In this document: one piece after another, positions 50,405 to 59,188 of the stretch
How the letters are laid out: each line of letters starts with the position of its first letter
Numbering within the stretch: position 1 is the stretch's first letter
Source of the DNA: Acetobacter syzygii
GTDB lineage: Bacteria > Pseudomonadota > Alphaproteobacteria > Acetobacterales > Acetobacteraceae
Length of the DNA: 64,000 nucleotides
Direction of reading: 5' to 3'
Assembly: GCF_000964225.1 (NCBI RefSeq)
Contig: NZ_BAMZ01000006.1
Location: 1 to 64,000 of the forward strand
Position numbers and translations under genes: made by a program
The notes under the pieces: generated by a model
The model's database searches: none
Told to the model about the DNA's origin: nothing
Seen by the model: the letters and a program-made list of their open reading frames with translations, nothing else

Positions 50405-51415
50405 TTACCGGCCTGAGTGAGGAAAATGAGATTTTTCCGTGTTATTTGCACGGCCTGACCAAGCATGTTCCAGCCATTGCCACAATACCAGTGAGGGCAC
50501 ACCCCAAGCAATTTCGCGCAGACGTTTGATAAGCGAGAGCGCAATGGCCACGGGAGGTGCAATTCCAAACAGCCCCCCCACAACCAGATACCCCCCTTCG
50601 GACACACCCAATGCACCGGGAACCGCAAATCCGGCGGACTTGGCCGCCTCGCCCACACCTTCGATTACAAAACCCGTCGCCAAAGAGCAGTCATGCCCCA
50701 TAAAGTGCAGGATCAGGCAGACTTCCACCGCACCAAGCGCCCATGCGGAAAATTGCAGGATCAGACCTGTCACAGCATTGTTGCGGGTTTTGTAAAGCCC
50801 CAGCACTTCCTGATGAATGCCGCGAATGCCCTCTACACCGCCCCAGCCCAGATGGGTGGCTATCCGCTCCAGCAGTTTTTCCACCACGGCAACAGCCCCC
50901 AGCCACTGGCTGGCAAATACGGCCACACCAATAACAGCGAGCACCATGGCACTTTCGAGCAATCGGTCGGTCACGGCAGAGCGCTGGACCAGAGCCAGCA
51001 ACAAAAGCAGCCCCGCCACCGTAAACAGCACCTGACTGAGCAGTTCAAGCGTAAGGTCGCAGATTGTGGCTGCGGCTGCACGCCGCAAACCCAAACCACG
51101 ACGGGCAAGCAGACGGCTGGAAACAACCTCCCCCCCAACCTGCGCCACGGGTAGCAGGTTGTTCACACCCTCACGCACACAGCGCAGAATAAAAAAATCA
51201 CGCAATGGCAGGTGGGGGGGCAGGTCACGCCGGGCAATAACCCGCCACGCCTGCGCGGATAATGAGACCTGAACAGCATGAAAAACAATGGCGGCAAGGA
51301 GTCCCCAGCCGCCAGTCACAACAAGCGCAAAAATGGCATGAGCGCCAAAGCGCGAGAGCATCCAGACCGTCAGCCCCAGCCCCAGAATACCGGCTACAAG
51401 AGTGATGCGCTTCAT
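50405..51415 (-). CDS. hpnL: HpnL-like integral membrane protein (flippase-like)
   Basis: This 336-residue membrane protein of the lysylphosphatidylglycerol synthase TM / HpnL family has about eight hydrophobic segments. It has 'RCVREGVNNLLPVAQVGGEVVSSRLLARRG' (here read in parts), the usual conserved inner-loop motif of this family, at about 75-105. An AAGGGAG site precedes the ATG. It lies 57 bases after ribH and upstream of hpnN, and probably acts in hopanoid handling. The biochemical role is not established. Confidence 0.85.
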   Translation of the reverse strand: MKRITLVAGILGLGLTVWMLSRFGAHAIFALVVTGGWGLLAAIVFHAVQVSLSAQAWRVIARRDLPPHLPLRDFFILRCVREGVNNLLPVAQVGGEVVSSRLLARRGLGLRRAAAATICDLTLELLSQVLFTVAGLLLLLALVQRSAVTDRLLESAMVLAVIGVAVFASQWLGAVAVVEKLLERIATHLGWGGVEGIRGIHQEVLGLYKTRNNAVTGLILQFSAWALGAVEVCLILHFMGHDCSLATGFVIEGVGEAAKSAGFAVPGALGVSEGGYLVVGGLFGIAPPVAIALSLIKRLREIAWGVPSLVLWQWLEHAWSGRANNTEKSHFPHSGR

Positions 51416-51472
51416 GCAGTCTCCCTTCCCACGCCCGCAAGGCCCGCAGCCTACACTGGTATGCTGCTCCTG

Positions 51473-51961
51473 TTATCCCTCCCTGATCTGACGCAGGAGA
51501 GCAAGAGATTCCACACATGCCGCAGCGGCTTCGCGCCCTTTATTATGCACATCATCGGAGGAACGCACAGTTGCCTGTTCCTCCGTGTAGGTTGTGAGAA
51601 TACCAAACGCTACGGGCACTTCCGTGGCAAGGCTTGCCTGCATAATGCCCATGGTCGCACCCAGACTGATAAATTCAAAATGGGCGGTGTCTCCCTTAAC
51701 CACGCAGCCAAGGCAGATGACCCCTTCATATCGTCCACTTTTGGCCAGAGCCTGCGCCAGCAAGGGCATTTCAAACGCGCCGGGAGCTGCAAACACATCT
51801 GCGTCAGAAACAGTAATGCCGTGCTCTTCCAGCCATGCAATGGCACCATCACGCAGACCGCCGGTGACCGTCTCGTTAAACCGGCTGACAACCAGCGCCA
51901 GACGGGGAGCGGGGGTAAGAGCTTTGAGGTCAGGCAGGTTGACCGGGGAACGTGTACCCAT
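51473..51961 (-). CDS. ribH: 6,7-dimethyl-8-ribityllumazine synthase
   Basis: This 162-residue enzyme catalyses the penultimate riboflavin step. 'LVVSRFNETVTGGLRDGAIAWL' is the N-terminal substrate loop and 'APGAFEMPLLAQALA' follows. 'VICLGCVVKGDTAHFEFI' contains the catalytic His region, and 'PVAFGILTTYTEEQA' is near the end. It follows ribBA after 45 bases. Confidence 0.97.
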   Translation of the reverse strand: MGTRSPVNLPDLKALTPAPRLALVVSRFNETVTGGLRDGAIAWLEEHGITVSDADVFAAPGAFEMPLLAQALAKSGRYEGVICLGCVVKGDTAHFEFISLGATMGIMQASLATEVPVAFGILTTYTEEQATVRSSDDVHNKGREAAAACVESLALLRQIREG

Positions 51962-52006
51962 AAGTGCTATTATCCTTGAACAGTGCGTTTTGAAGTCAAC
52001 AAAAAC

Positions 52007-53350
52007 TCAGGCTGGGACCGTGTGCGTGGCAGGGGTTACGGTATCGCAGCTCAAATGGTGGCCCATCCGTTTGCGCTTGGCGTGAAGATACGCCCGGTTA
52101 AAGGTGTTGGCCGGAATTTCCAGGCCGAGTCTTTTGCGCACAACAAAACCCCGGCTTTCCAGCGCACGCACCTTGTCCGGGTTGTTGGTCAGCAGGTCAA
52201 GCTGACCAACACCAAGACTGCGCAGGATTCCAGCTGCTGCACGCCAGTCGCGCGCATCGGTCGCAAAGCCAAGTTTATGGTTGGCTTCCACCGTATCCAG
52301 CCCTGCATCCTGCAATTCGTAGGCACGGATCTTGTTGACCAGCCCAATCCCCCTGCCCTCGTGGCCGCGCACGTAAACCAGCACACCACATTCCGCCTGC
52401 CCAATAGCCCGTAATGCGGCCTGAAGCTGGGAGCCACAGTCGCACCGCAAAGACCCCAGCGCATCGCCCGTCACACATTCGGAATGCAGGCGAACAAGAG
52501 GAACTGGCCCAGTGGGGCTGACATGCCCCTTGACCAGCGCCACATGTTCCACGCCGTTATCATCCTTAAACGCGTGGATCATCAGGTCATCGCCGCCATA
52601 CACACTGGGCAGGGCGGCTTCGGCCAGATCAGGCACATGCTCTGCTTCTGTATCCGCAGCTTTGCCCTGATCTGGCTGTTCCAGCGGTGTCAGCCCCTGC
52701 GCGGCAATCCACGCAGCCAGTTCCGCAATGGAAATAATGGGCATGTCGTGCTGGCGGGCAAACACTTCCAACTGGGGGCGGCGGGCCATTGTGCCGTCTT
52801 CGTTCAGGATTTCGCAAATGACGGCGGCAGGCTTTAGCCCTGCAAGGCGCAGCAGATCAATGGAGCCTTCGGTATGGCCTATACGTGCCAGAACCCCACC
52901 GGGATCGGCACGAAGGGGGAAAATATGGCCCGGAGTTGCAATATCCGCAGGCTTTGCATCATCCGCAGCGGCAACACAAACGGTATGCGCCCGGTCTGCG
53001 GCGGAAATGCCTGTGCTCACACCTTCCCGCGCTTCGATCGAGACCGTAAACGCTGTGCCATACTGGGCGGTGTTATCGCTCTGGCGCACCATCATGGGCA
53101 ATTCCAGTTGCGCAACCCGCTCGGCAGTCAGCGGCAGGCAGACAAGGCCACGGGCATGGGTGATCATAAAGTTCATGGCCTGCGGGGTCATGAACTCCGC
53201 AGCCATAACAAGGTCCCCCTCATTTTCGCGGTCTTCATCATCCACCATCACAACCATGCGGCCCGCACGCACGGCGGCTACGGCACGGAGCAGGCGCACG
53301 GAAGGCTGGAACGGCACGCTCTTCTGCCCCTCTGTCATTTTACCTGACAT
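52007..53350 (-). CDS. ribBA: Bifunctional RibBA (DHBP synthase / GTP cyclohydrolase II)
   Basis: This 447-residue protein makes both riboflavin precursors. The RibB half has the acidic 'DDEDRENEGDLVMAAEF' (about 38-54) and 'THARGLVCLPL'. The RibA half has zinc Cys in 'HSECVTGDALGSLRCDCGSQ' and the 'RGHEGRGIGL' motif, so both activities look intact. The ATG at 53350 has GGAGG four bases upstream and overlaps ribE; an ATG at 53338 overlaps the ribE stop by ATGA and is equally plausible. It is part of the FMN-riboswitch operon. Confidence 0.95.
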   Translation of the reverse strand: MSGKMTEGQKSVPFQPSVRLLRAVAAVRAGRMVVMVDDEDRENEGDLVMAAEFMTPQAMNFMITHARGLVCLPLTAERVAQLELPMMVRQSDNTAQYGTAFTVSIEAREGVSTGISAADRAHTVCVAAADDAKPADIATPGHIFPLRADPGGVLARIGHTEGSIDLLRLAGLKPAAVICEILNEDGTMARRPQLEVFARQHDMPIISIAELAAWIAAQGLTPLEQPDQGKAADTEAEHVPDLAEAALPSVYGGDDLMIHAFKDDNGVEHVALVKGHVSPTGPVPLVRLHSECVTGDALGSLRCDCGSQLQAALRAIGQAECGVLVYVRGHEGRGIGLVNKIRAYELQDAGLDTVEANHKLGFATDARDWRAAAGILRSLGVGQLDLLTNNPDKVRALESRGFVVRKRLGLEIPANTFNRAYLHAKRKRMGHHLSCDTVTPATHTVPA

Positions 53351-53937
53351 TGTGCCTCCACATATTTTGCAATGATGTCCACTTCCACATTCACGGCATC
53401 CCCCACCTGCGCTGTGCCCAGTGTGGTGTGGTCCCATGTGTGGGGAATAATCATAAGGGCAATGCGGAATACGCCGTCCTGCACCGCCCCCACCTCGTTC
53501 AGTGTCAGGCTGATTCCGTTCAGCGCAACCGAGCCTTTTTCCACCATATAGCGCCGCAGTTCGGCGGGCACCTCAAACTCCACGCGCCGGGCATCCCCCA
53601 CCGGGGTTGCCCCAACAAACCGGGCAAGCCCATCCACATGCCCCTGCACAATATGCCCCGACAGACGGGTGGAAGGCGTAACCGCACGTTCCAGATTGAC
53701 CCGCGCCCCGGCCCTGAGCCTGCCCAGCATGGTACGGTCGAGTGTTTCACTGCTGACAAAAAAGCGGACAGGCGCATTCTGTGCCTCTGCCACGGCAGTC
53801 AGGCACACACCGTTAACGGCAATGCTCTCCCCTTCTGCCACATCGGTCAGCCCGGTCTCGACTTCCAGCATAAGGGACTGGGCCCCCTGCTCCGCCTTCA
53901 GGACCTGACCGAGGGATTCTATAATACCGGAAAACAT
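53335..53937 (-). CDS. ribE: Riboflavin synthase
   Basis: This 200-residue trimeric enzyme makes riboflavin from two lumazines. It has two similar barrel halves. The first starts 'MFSGIIESLGQVLKAEQ' and includes 'ESIAVNGVCLTAVAE'. The second has 'LSGHIVQGHVDGLARFV' and 'GSVALNGISLTLNEV'. The start at 53937 has AGGAG upstream and matches the family N-terminus. It overlaps ribD by 19 bases. Confidence 0.97.
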   Translation of the reverse strand: MFSGIIESLGQVLKAEQGAQSLMLEVETGLTDVAEGESIAVNGVCLTAVAEAQNAPVRFFVSSETLDRTMLGRLRAGARVNLERAVTPSTRLSGHIVQGHVDGLARFVGATPVGDARRVEFEVPAELRRYMVEKGSVALNGISLTLNEVGAVQDGVFRIALMIIPHTWDHTTLGTAQVGDAVNVEVDIIAKYVEAQCQVK

Positions 53938-54989
53938 GCCTGCTCCTGCGTGCATCGTGCCCATTCTGGAAAAAGAGAAAGGGGAGAGATATCGTGTCGG
54001 GTTGAAACAGAAAAATGGTCCTGACCTTGGGCATCCTGCCGAATACTCAGCCAGTCATCCCACAGCCCCTGCTCATGGATGGCGCGCAGCAGGGCTGGCC
54101 CTGCTTCCACCATAATCCACAGGGCCGGGGTACTGGCCAGCAGAGTGGGCAGGGCGGCAACATCGGGGCAGAACAGCACATCAAACCGCGCTTCCGCCTG
54201 TGCCAGCCAGTGTGCAGGCACATTGTGCCGTGCGCCACACACCACCAATACGCGCCGCCGCTCCGCATGATCTGGCACATGCCTTACGGTAAAACCGGGC
54301 AGGTCAGCCCTGACTGTGCCTGTGCCCGTAACAATACCATCGGTTACGCGCCGCAGGGCATGGGCAAAATGGAGCGATGCTGGCGTGGTAAAGGTTGTGC
54401 TGCCAGCTGGTGGCACCATGCTCCCCTGTGCGTTAACAGCCTGCTTGACTGTTATCCACGGTCGGCCATGCACCATACGCCATGCAAACGGTGCCAAAAG
54501 CGCGCGGCAGCGAGCCATGCTGGCCGCGCCATTGGGAGCATGGTCCAGCCAGTGCACCGCCACACCATTGGCCTGCAAATAGGCTGCTCCACCACCCTGC
54601 ACATGGGGGTTGGGGTCCGCACATCCAATCCAGACCTGTTGAACAGGGGTCGATAATAAAGCCTGCGTGCAAGGCGGCGTGCGCCCCGTGTGGTTACAGG
54701 GTTCCAGCGTAACCACAGCAGTATGAATCCGCTCCGCCACGCCAAGTGCCCGCGCCTGCTCCACTGCCAGCCGCTCGGCATGTAACATGCCCGCCTTGTG
54801 GTGCGCGGCAATGACCAGCACAGTTCCCTGCGCATCCAGCAGCACACACCCTACAGCCGGGTTTGGCGCGGTCTGCCCTGCAAAACGCCATGCTTCGGAA
54901 ACAGCCAGATCAAAGGCTGCACCAACACATGCTGGCATTGCGCGGGAAAAAGATTGTGGAATGCTATTCACCCTGCTCTCTTTGTCCAT
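53919..54989 (-). CDS. ribD: Bifunctional riboflavin deaminase/reductase RibD
   Basis: This 356-residue enzyme of the second and third riboflavin steps has the N-terminal deaminase zinc site 'HAERLAVEQA' plus 'EPCNHTGRTPPC' (about 60-100). The reductase half starts at about 155 ('RPWITVKQAVNAQG') with 'GTGTVRADLP'. The C-terminal reductase half is somewhat short and lacks an obvious final 'GG' loop, so its completeness is less certain. The start at 54989 ('MDKESRVNS') is chosen over a longer frame to 55049, which would reach into the riboswitch platform. First gene of the operon. Confidence 0.93.
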   Translation of the reverse strand: MDKESRVNSIPQSFSRAMPACVGAAFDLAVSEAWRFAGQTAPNPAVGCVLLDAQGTVLVIAAHHKAGMLHAERLAVEQARALGVAERIHTAVVTLEPCNHTGRTPPCTQALLSTPVQQVWIGCADPNPHVQGGGAAYLQANGVAVHWLDHAPNGAASMARCRALLAPFAWRMVHGRPWITVKQAVNAQGSMVPPAGSTTFTTPASLHFAHALRRVTDGIVTGTGTVRADLPGFTVRHVPDHAERRRVLVVCGARHNVPAHWLAQAEARFDVLFCPDVAALPTLLASTPALWIMVEAGPALLRAIHEQGLWDDWLSIRQDAQGQDHFSVSTRHDISPLSLFPEWARCTQEQACFPVL

Positions 54990-55020
54990 GACCTGCACAC
55001 AACAGACGGACTCAGGGCGT

Positions 55021-55075
55021 AAAAAGGCTCTCCCGCTCCTTGCGCACACCCAATACGGGCGTAACGGACAGGAAG
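55021..55075 (-). terminator. Probable riboswitch-controlled terminator upstream of ribD
   Basis: On the minus strand, an imperfect stem (GACTCGCTTCC with GGAGCGGGAG) is followed by CCTTTTTAC. It lies between the FMN aptamer and ribD, so it is likely the expression platform that stops transcription when FMN is bound. Confidence 0.6.
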
Positions 55076-55090
55076 CGAGTCTCTCCTTTG

Positions 55091-55229
55091 TTCTCTTTCA
55101 TCCGGACTGTGACCGTCGGCTCCGGAGTTACACCGGATCTGCTGACCCTGCCGAAACAGGCGCTCGCGGGCTTGGAGGAGCAGGCTCCTCCTTTACCGCC
55201 GGTAGGGAATTACACCCTGCCCTGAGAAC
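55091..55229 (-). promoter_or_regulatory. FMN riboswitch (RFN element)
   Basis: On the minus strand it reads TTCTCAGGGCAGGGTG, then AATTCCCTACCGGCGGTA, AGCCCGCGAGCGCC, GGTCAGCAGATCCGG, CTCCGGAGCCGACGGTCA and AGTCCGGATGAAAGAGAA. These are the conserved RFN blocks in order. It heads the ribD-ribE-ribBA-ribH operon. Confidence 0.97.
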
Positions 55230-55555
55230 GTCGCACCCGCACAATGGCGACTGCTAACTGATATGATGGGGCTAACAGTCACGGGTTGCAAGAATAAAAC
55301 GCTTCACATCTGGTTATGGCTCATTCTGAACAACCGCATGACGGGTTACAAAACAGAGCGGAAATACCCAGCCCCCCTTGCCACACGTTCCGGCACTGTT
55401 ATGAGAGAGGGCATAAATGGAGCCATGGCCGAAAATACCTGGCCGGGCCGTTTTTTGTAACCGCGAGTTCAGGCAGGTTTTTTGCGCGCCCTGTATTTTT
55501 ATCCTGTTGTGTGCTCGTTGTATGTCGGAGTTCCATCAGCCTCCATGGACCAACC
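55230..55555. other. Divergent intergenic region between the FMN riboswitch and petB
   Basis: About 325 bases with no convincing gene. It should hold the ribD promoter (minus) and the bc1 promoter (plus). A frame continuous with petB runs back to 55316, but it has no family support. No clear promoter boxes were assigned. Confidence 0.5.
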
Positions 55556-56797
55556 ATGACCCAACCAGACCCGGCGAACAAAGCCACCCCAGCCGCCCCT
55601 GCCATGACCGGCCTTGCCGGATGGATAGAGGCCCGCCTGCCTGTTATTTCTGCCTTCCGGGCTGAATATATTGACTTCCGCCTGCCACGTAATCTGAACG
55701 GATTGTGGAATTTTGGCGCCATTCTGACCGTTGTTCTGCTGCTGATGCTGGCTACGGGCATTTTTCTGGCCATGAACTACACCCCCACCAATGCAGGGGC
55801 ATTTTTGTCGGTCGAAGCCATAGACCGCCAGCTTGCTGGGGGGTGGCTGCTGCGCGCCATGCATATGACGGGGGCCAACCTGTTTTTGGCCGCCCTATAT
55901 GTGCACCTGTTCCGTGGTCTGTATTACGGGTCTTACAAAGCCCCACGCGAGCTGTTGTGGCTGAGCGGGCTTGTGCTGCTGGTTATGGTCATGGCCACGG
56001 CCTTTGCCGGTTACATGCTCCCCTGGGGGCAGATGTCCTACTGGGGAGCGGATGTTATTACCAAAGCCGTTGGCGCCATTCCCGGCATTGGTCCCAGCCT
56101 TGAGCATATTATGGCTGGGGGTGACCATCTGGGCGATGTGTTCCTGCACCGCTTTTTTGTGCTGCACTTTTTGCTGGCGTTTCTGGTCGTTGGGGTTGTG
56201 GGGCTGCATGTGACCATTGTGCATGTCAACGGTTCCAACAACCCGCTGGGTATTGAACCCCGCACCCCCAAGGATACGGTACCGTTCTACCCCTATTACA
56301 TCAGCAAGGATCTGGTCGGGCTTATTGTGTTCGCCATGGTGTTTGCCGCTTTGATGTTCTTCTGGCCCAACGTGCTGATCGAAGCCGACAATTACACACC
56401 GGCTGACCCCATGCACACACCGGCGGATATTGAACCGGAGTGGTACTTCCTGCCTTTTTATGGCCTGCTCCAGTCCGTGCCTTCCAAATTTGGTGGTCTG
56501 CTGGCCTCTGCGGCCTCCCTGCTTATCCTTTTTGCCCTGCCCTGGCTGGACCGCTCACCCGTGCGCTCCATGCGCTTCCGCCCGCTGTGCCGTATTGGCC
56601 TGTTCGGGCTGGTTGCTGCATTTATTCTGCTCGCAGCGGCAGGCAAGCACCACGCTCAGGGGGGGTGGCTTATTGTGGCCCGTCTGGCTGGTATTTATTA
56701 CTTCGGCTATTTTCTCGTGTTGCTCCCCCTTGTCTCCCGCAAGGAAAAAACACGTCCCCTTCCCTCCTCCATTGCCGCCGCACAAGGAGAGCACTGA
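55556..56797 (+). CDS. petB: Cytochrome b of the bc1 complex
   Basis: This 413-residue quinol-oxidising subunit has eight or nine membrane helices. Heme b ligands lie in 'RAMHMTGANLFLAALYVHLF' and in 'HFLLAFLVVGVVGLH'. The Qo motif is 'EPEWYFLPFYG' (about 290). The Trp/Gly-rich 'YMLPWGQMSYWGADV' is typical. The ATG at 55556 fits the family, though its ribosome site is weak; the upstream open frame could hide a longer start. It is followed directly by cytochrome c1 (ATGA overlap region). Confidence 0.95.
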   Translation: MTQPDPANKATPAAPAMTGLAGWIEARLPVISAFRAEYIDFRLPRNLNGLWNFGAILTVVLLLMLATGIFLAMNYTPTNAGAFLSVEAIDRQLAGGWLLRAMHMTGANLFLAALYVHLFRGLYYGSYKAPRELLWLSGLVLLVMVMATAFAGYMLPWGQMSYWGADVITKAVGAIPGIGPSLEHIMAGGDHLGDVFLHRFFVLHFLLAFLVVGVVGLHVTIVHVNGSNNPLGIEPRTPKDTVPFYPYYISKDLVGLIVFAMVFAALMFFWPNVLIEADNYTPADPMHTPADIEPEWYFLPFYGLLQSVPSKFGGLLASAASLLILFALPWLDRSPVRSMRFRPLCRIGLFGLVAAFILLAAAGKHHAQGGWLIVARLAGIYYFGYFLVLLPLVSRKEKTRPLPSSIAAAQGEH

Positions 56798-57573
56798 TGC
56801 GGGGTCTTTTTTCCCTTCCCGCCCTTGGGGTAATATCTGCCCTTGGTCTTTCTGGCGTGGCACTGGCCAACGAGCCGGACAAAGCCCCGCCCCATCAGCC
56901 ATGGAGCTTTGATGGACCATTGGGTCAGTATGATCAGGGCAGCCTGCAACGCGGCTTTGTGGTGTACCAGCGGGTCTGCTCAACCTGCCACGGTATGCGC
57001 AACCTGACCTATAATGATCTGGCGGGCATTGGCCTGACCCAGCAGCAGATAGCCGAAACAGCCAAGGCCAAACCACAGGCAGGCACCCCAGATGCCATGG
57101 GCCAGCCAACAACACGGCCCGGCCTGCCCGATGACCACCTGCATTCCCCCTTCCCCAGCGATGCGGCGGCTGCCGCCATGATGGGGGGCGTTGCTCCACC
57201 GGACCAGTCCCGTCTGGCCATGACACACCCCGGCGGGGCGGACTGGCTATACGCCTTCCTGACTGGCTACCGTATGCCGCCTCCAGCCGATGCCCCCATA
57301 GTACCGGGCAAGTTTTATAACGACTGGGTCGCCGGACACATGATTGGAATGCCCCCCCCACTTATGAACGGCATGATCCAATACCCTGATGGCACCCCTG
57401 CCACAGTGGAGCAGCAGGCCCGCGATATTACGACTTTTCTGGTCTGGGCGTCCGATCCACACAGCAATGAACGCCACAGCATTGGCAAGGCCGTTATGGC
57501 CTATCTGGCCGTGTTGCTGGCGCTGGCCATTGCATGGAAACGCAAAATCTGGAAACGCCTGAAAACGCAGTGA
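56797..57573 (+). CDS. petC: Cytochrome c1
   Basis: This 258-residue protein has a Sec signal ending near 'GVALAN'. The heme site is '[16 protein letters not shown]' (about 60-75) and the Met ligand region is '[11 protein letters not shown]'. The C-terminal membrane anchor is '[19 protein letters not shown]'. AAGGAG lies eight bases before the ATG, and the ATG overlaps the petB stop. It belongs to the same operon as petB and petA. Confidence 0.95.
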   Translation: MRGLFSLPALGVISALGLSGVALANEPDKAPPHQPWSFDGPLGQYDQGSLQRGFVVYQRVCSTCHGMRNLTYNDLAGIGLTQQQIAETAKAKPQAGTPDAMGQPTTRPGLPDDHLHSPFPSDAAAAAMMGGVAPPDQSRLAMTHPGGADWLYAFLTGYRMPPPADAPIVPGKFYNDWVAGHMIGMPPPLMNGMIQYPDGTPATVEQQARDITTFLVWASDPHSNERHSIGKAVMAYLAVLLALAIAWKRKIWKRLKTQ

Positions 57574-57595
57574 AGAACAGAAAGCACGCACAACC

Positions 57596-58234
57596 ATGAC
57601 ACGTGAGACTGAAACCACCCCAGCTCCCGAACAGGCTCCCGGCCGCCGCGACTTTCTGGGCATGGTCACAACCGCTGGAACGGTAACAGGCATTGCCGCC
57701 TGTGCGATTCCGTTTGTTGAAAGCCTGCAACCACAGGATAGTGCTGCAGCACACCTGCCGGTTGATGTGGATATTTCCCACCTGGCTCCGGGCCAGCAAA
57801 TGGTGGCCGTATGGCAAGGCAAGCCCGTCTTTATTATCCGCCGTACCCCCGAAGAGCTGGCAAGCCTGCAAAACGCCAGCCTGAGCGCACAGTTAAAAGA
57901 CGCAAACTCCACAGCCCACCAGCAGCCCGACTATGCCCGCAACTGGCACCGTTCTGCCACACCGGAATATGGGGTTTACGTTGGCATATGCACGCATCTG
58001 GGCTGCGTGCCATCCTACAATCCACCGCAGGGGTCTGGGCCAGAGGCATCGGGTGGTTATGGCTGTCCCTGCCATGGCTCCAGATTTGATCTGGCGGGCC
58101 GCGTACAAAAGGGTGCCCCGGCACCTTATAACCTGCCTGTCCCGCCGTATGCCATGCCGTCTGCCACAGTGATCCGGCTGGGTGAAAACCCCAAGGGCGA
58201 AACGTTCGATTTTTCTACCATCGAGCAGATCTGA
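57596..58234 (+). CDS. petA: Rieske iron-sulfur subunit of the bc1 complex
   Basis: This 212-residue protein has a twin-arginine start '[14 protein letters not shown]' followed by a single membrane anchor, typical of Tat-exported Rieske subunits. Cluster ligands are '[10 protein letters not shown]' and '[10 protein letters not shown]' (about 130-165). In most alphaproteobacteria this gene comes first in the operon; here it is last. A hairpin follows. Confidence 0.95.
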   Translation: MTRETETTPAPEQAPGRRDFLGMVTTAGTVTGIAACAIPFVESLQPQDSAAAHLPVDVDISHLAPGQQMVAVWQGKPVFIIRRTPEELASLQNASLSAQLKDANSTAHQQPDYARNWHRSATPEYGVYVGICTHLGCVPSYNPPQGSGPEASGGYGCPCHGSRFDLAGRVQKGAPAPYNLPVPPYAMPSATVIRLGENPKGETFDFSTIEQI

Positions 58235-58242
58235 CCCCTTTC

Positions 58243-58272
58243 CCTCCTGCCAGTGCACGCTCTGGCAGGAGG
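58243..58272 (+). terminator. Hairpin after the bc1 operon
   Basis: CCTCCTGCCAG at 58243-58253 pairs with CTGGCAGGAGG at 58262-58272 (11 bp). No T-run follows. It lies just past the petA stop. Confidence 0.65.
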
Positions 58273-58429
58273 CATTCCATACCTTGCCTGCCCCTGCCAG
58301 ACCTCACACCTCTGGTGCGAAATGCTTTTGCCAAAAAGCACCTTATCGGCCGCACCAGACTGCGCCATGCTGCCCGCACAAGACCCACGGCCACATATTC
58401 CGGCCCTTACAGATCAGGGAACTGCGCGT

Positions 58430-58981
58430 ATGTCTGACATTGTTGTTGTTTACCACTCAGGCTATGGCCACACTCGCAAGGTTGCAGAGTATGTTGCCAA
58501 TGGCGCCAATGCAGAACTGATTGCCATTGATAGCAATGGCGAGATCCCCCAAAATGCGTGGGACACGCTGGCTGCCGCCAAAACCATTGTGTTTGGGGCC
58601 CCCACCTACATGGGCAATGCAAGCTGGCAATTTAAAAAATTCGCCGATGCCACATCTCAGATCTGGTTCACACGCGGCTGGCAGAACAAACTGTTTGCTG
58701 GCTTTACCAACAGCGCCAGCCCTGTGGGGGACAAAGGCGTAACACTGGCATGGCTGCAAACGCTGGCAGGCCAGCATGGTGGCATATGGATCAGCCTTGG
58801 CCTGCTGCCATCCAACACAAAAGCTGCCAAAAACACGGACCTGAACGCACTCGGCGGCTCCACCGGCCTACTGGTGCAAAGCCCATCCGATGCAAGCGTG
58901 GACGAAATTCCACAAGGTGGGTTGGATACAGCCACCGCCTTTGGTGAACGCATTGCTGAAATTACAAAGCGCTTTGCATAA
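58430..58981 (+). CDS. Flavodoxin-fold NAD(P)H:quinone oxidoreductase (WrbA-like)
   Basis: This 183-residue FMN-dependent reductase is in the WrbA/flavodoxin family. The phosphate loop is 'YHSGYGHTRKVAEYV' (about 9-23). 'FGAPTYMGNASWQFKKF' and 'GGIWISLGLLPSNT' bind FMN in relatives. The start at 58430 gives the family length. It is distinct from true flavodoxin by having the quinone-reductase-like spacing. The gene is separate from the bc1 operon by about 195 bases. Confidence 0.85.
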   Translation: MSDIVVVYHSGYGHTRKVAEYVANGANAELIAIDSNGEIPQNAWDTLAAAKTIVFGAPTYMGNASWQFKKFADATSQIWFTRGWQNKLFAGFTNSASPVGDKGVTLAWLQTLAGQHGGIWISLGLLPSNTKAAKNTDLNALGGSTGLLVQSPSDASVDEIPQGGLDTATAFGERIAEITKRFA

Positions 58982-59020
58982 GCTGCTTCCAGAACATACA
59001 AAACTCAAAGAAAAATAAAA

Positions 59021-59045
59021 CCTATTCTATATGATATAGAATAGG
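59021..59045. promoter_or_regulatory. Perfect 12-bp palindrome with 1-base spacer
   Basis: CCTATTCTATAT at 59021-59032 and ATATAGAATAGG at 59034-59045. It lies just after the WrbA-like gene and before the porin gene. It may be a regulator-binding site; no strong T-run follows, so it is less likely a terminator. Confidence 0.5.
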
Positions 59046-59049
59046 CCAA

Positions 59050-59091
59050 GAGGAAGGCAGGTATCGCAAATGCGTGATACTCGTCTTCCTC
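59050..59091 (+). terminator. Interrupted hairpin after the WrbA-like gene
   Basis: Outer arms GAGGAAG/CTTCCTC (59050-59056, 59085-59091) enclose an inner GTATC..GATAC stem. GTGTTTTATC follows. It is a likely terminator. Confidence 0.6.
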
Positions 59092-59188
59092 TTCGTGTTT
59101 TATCATGACTGCGTTCTATAATGTATTCGCTGGGTCACGCCCCAAAGCAGCACCAGACAAATACAATAAAAATGCGGGAATCTGAGCA

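Noticed and set aside
55545-55559. Four-codon upstream reading frame whose TGA overlaps the petB ATG
   Set aside because: Too short and lacks a well placed ribosome site; probably chance, though it could aid translation of petB.
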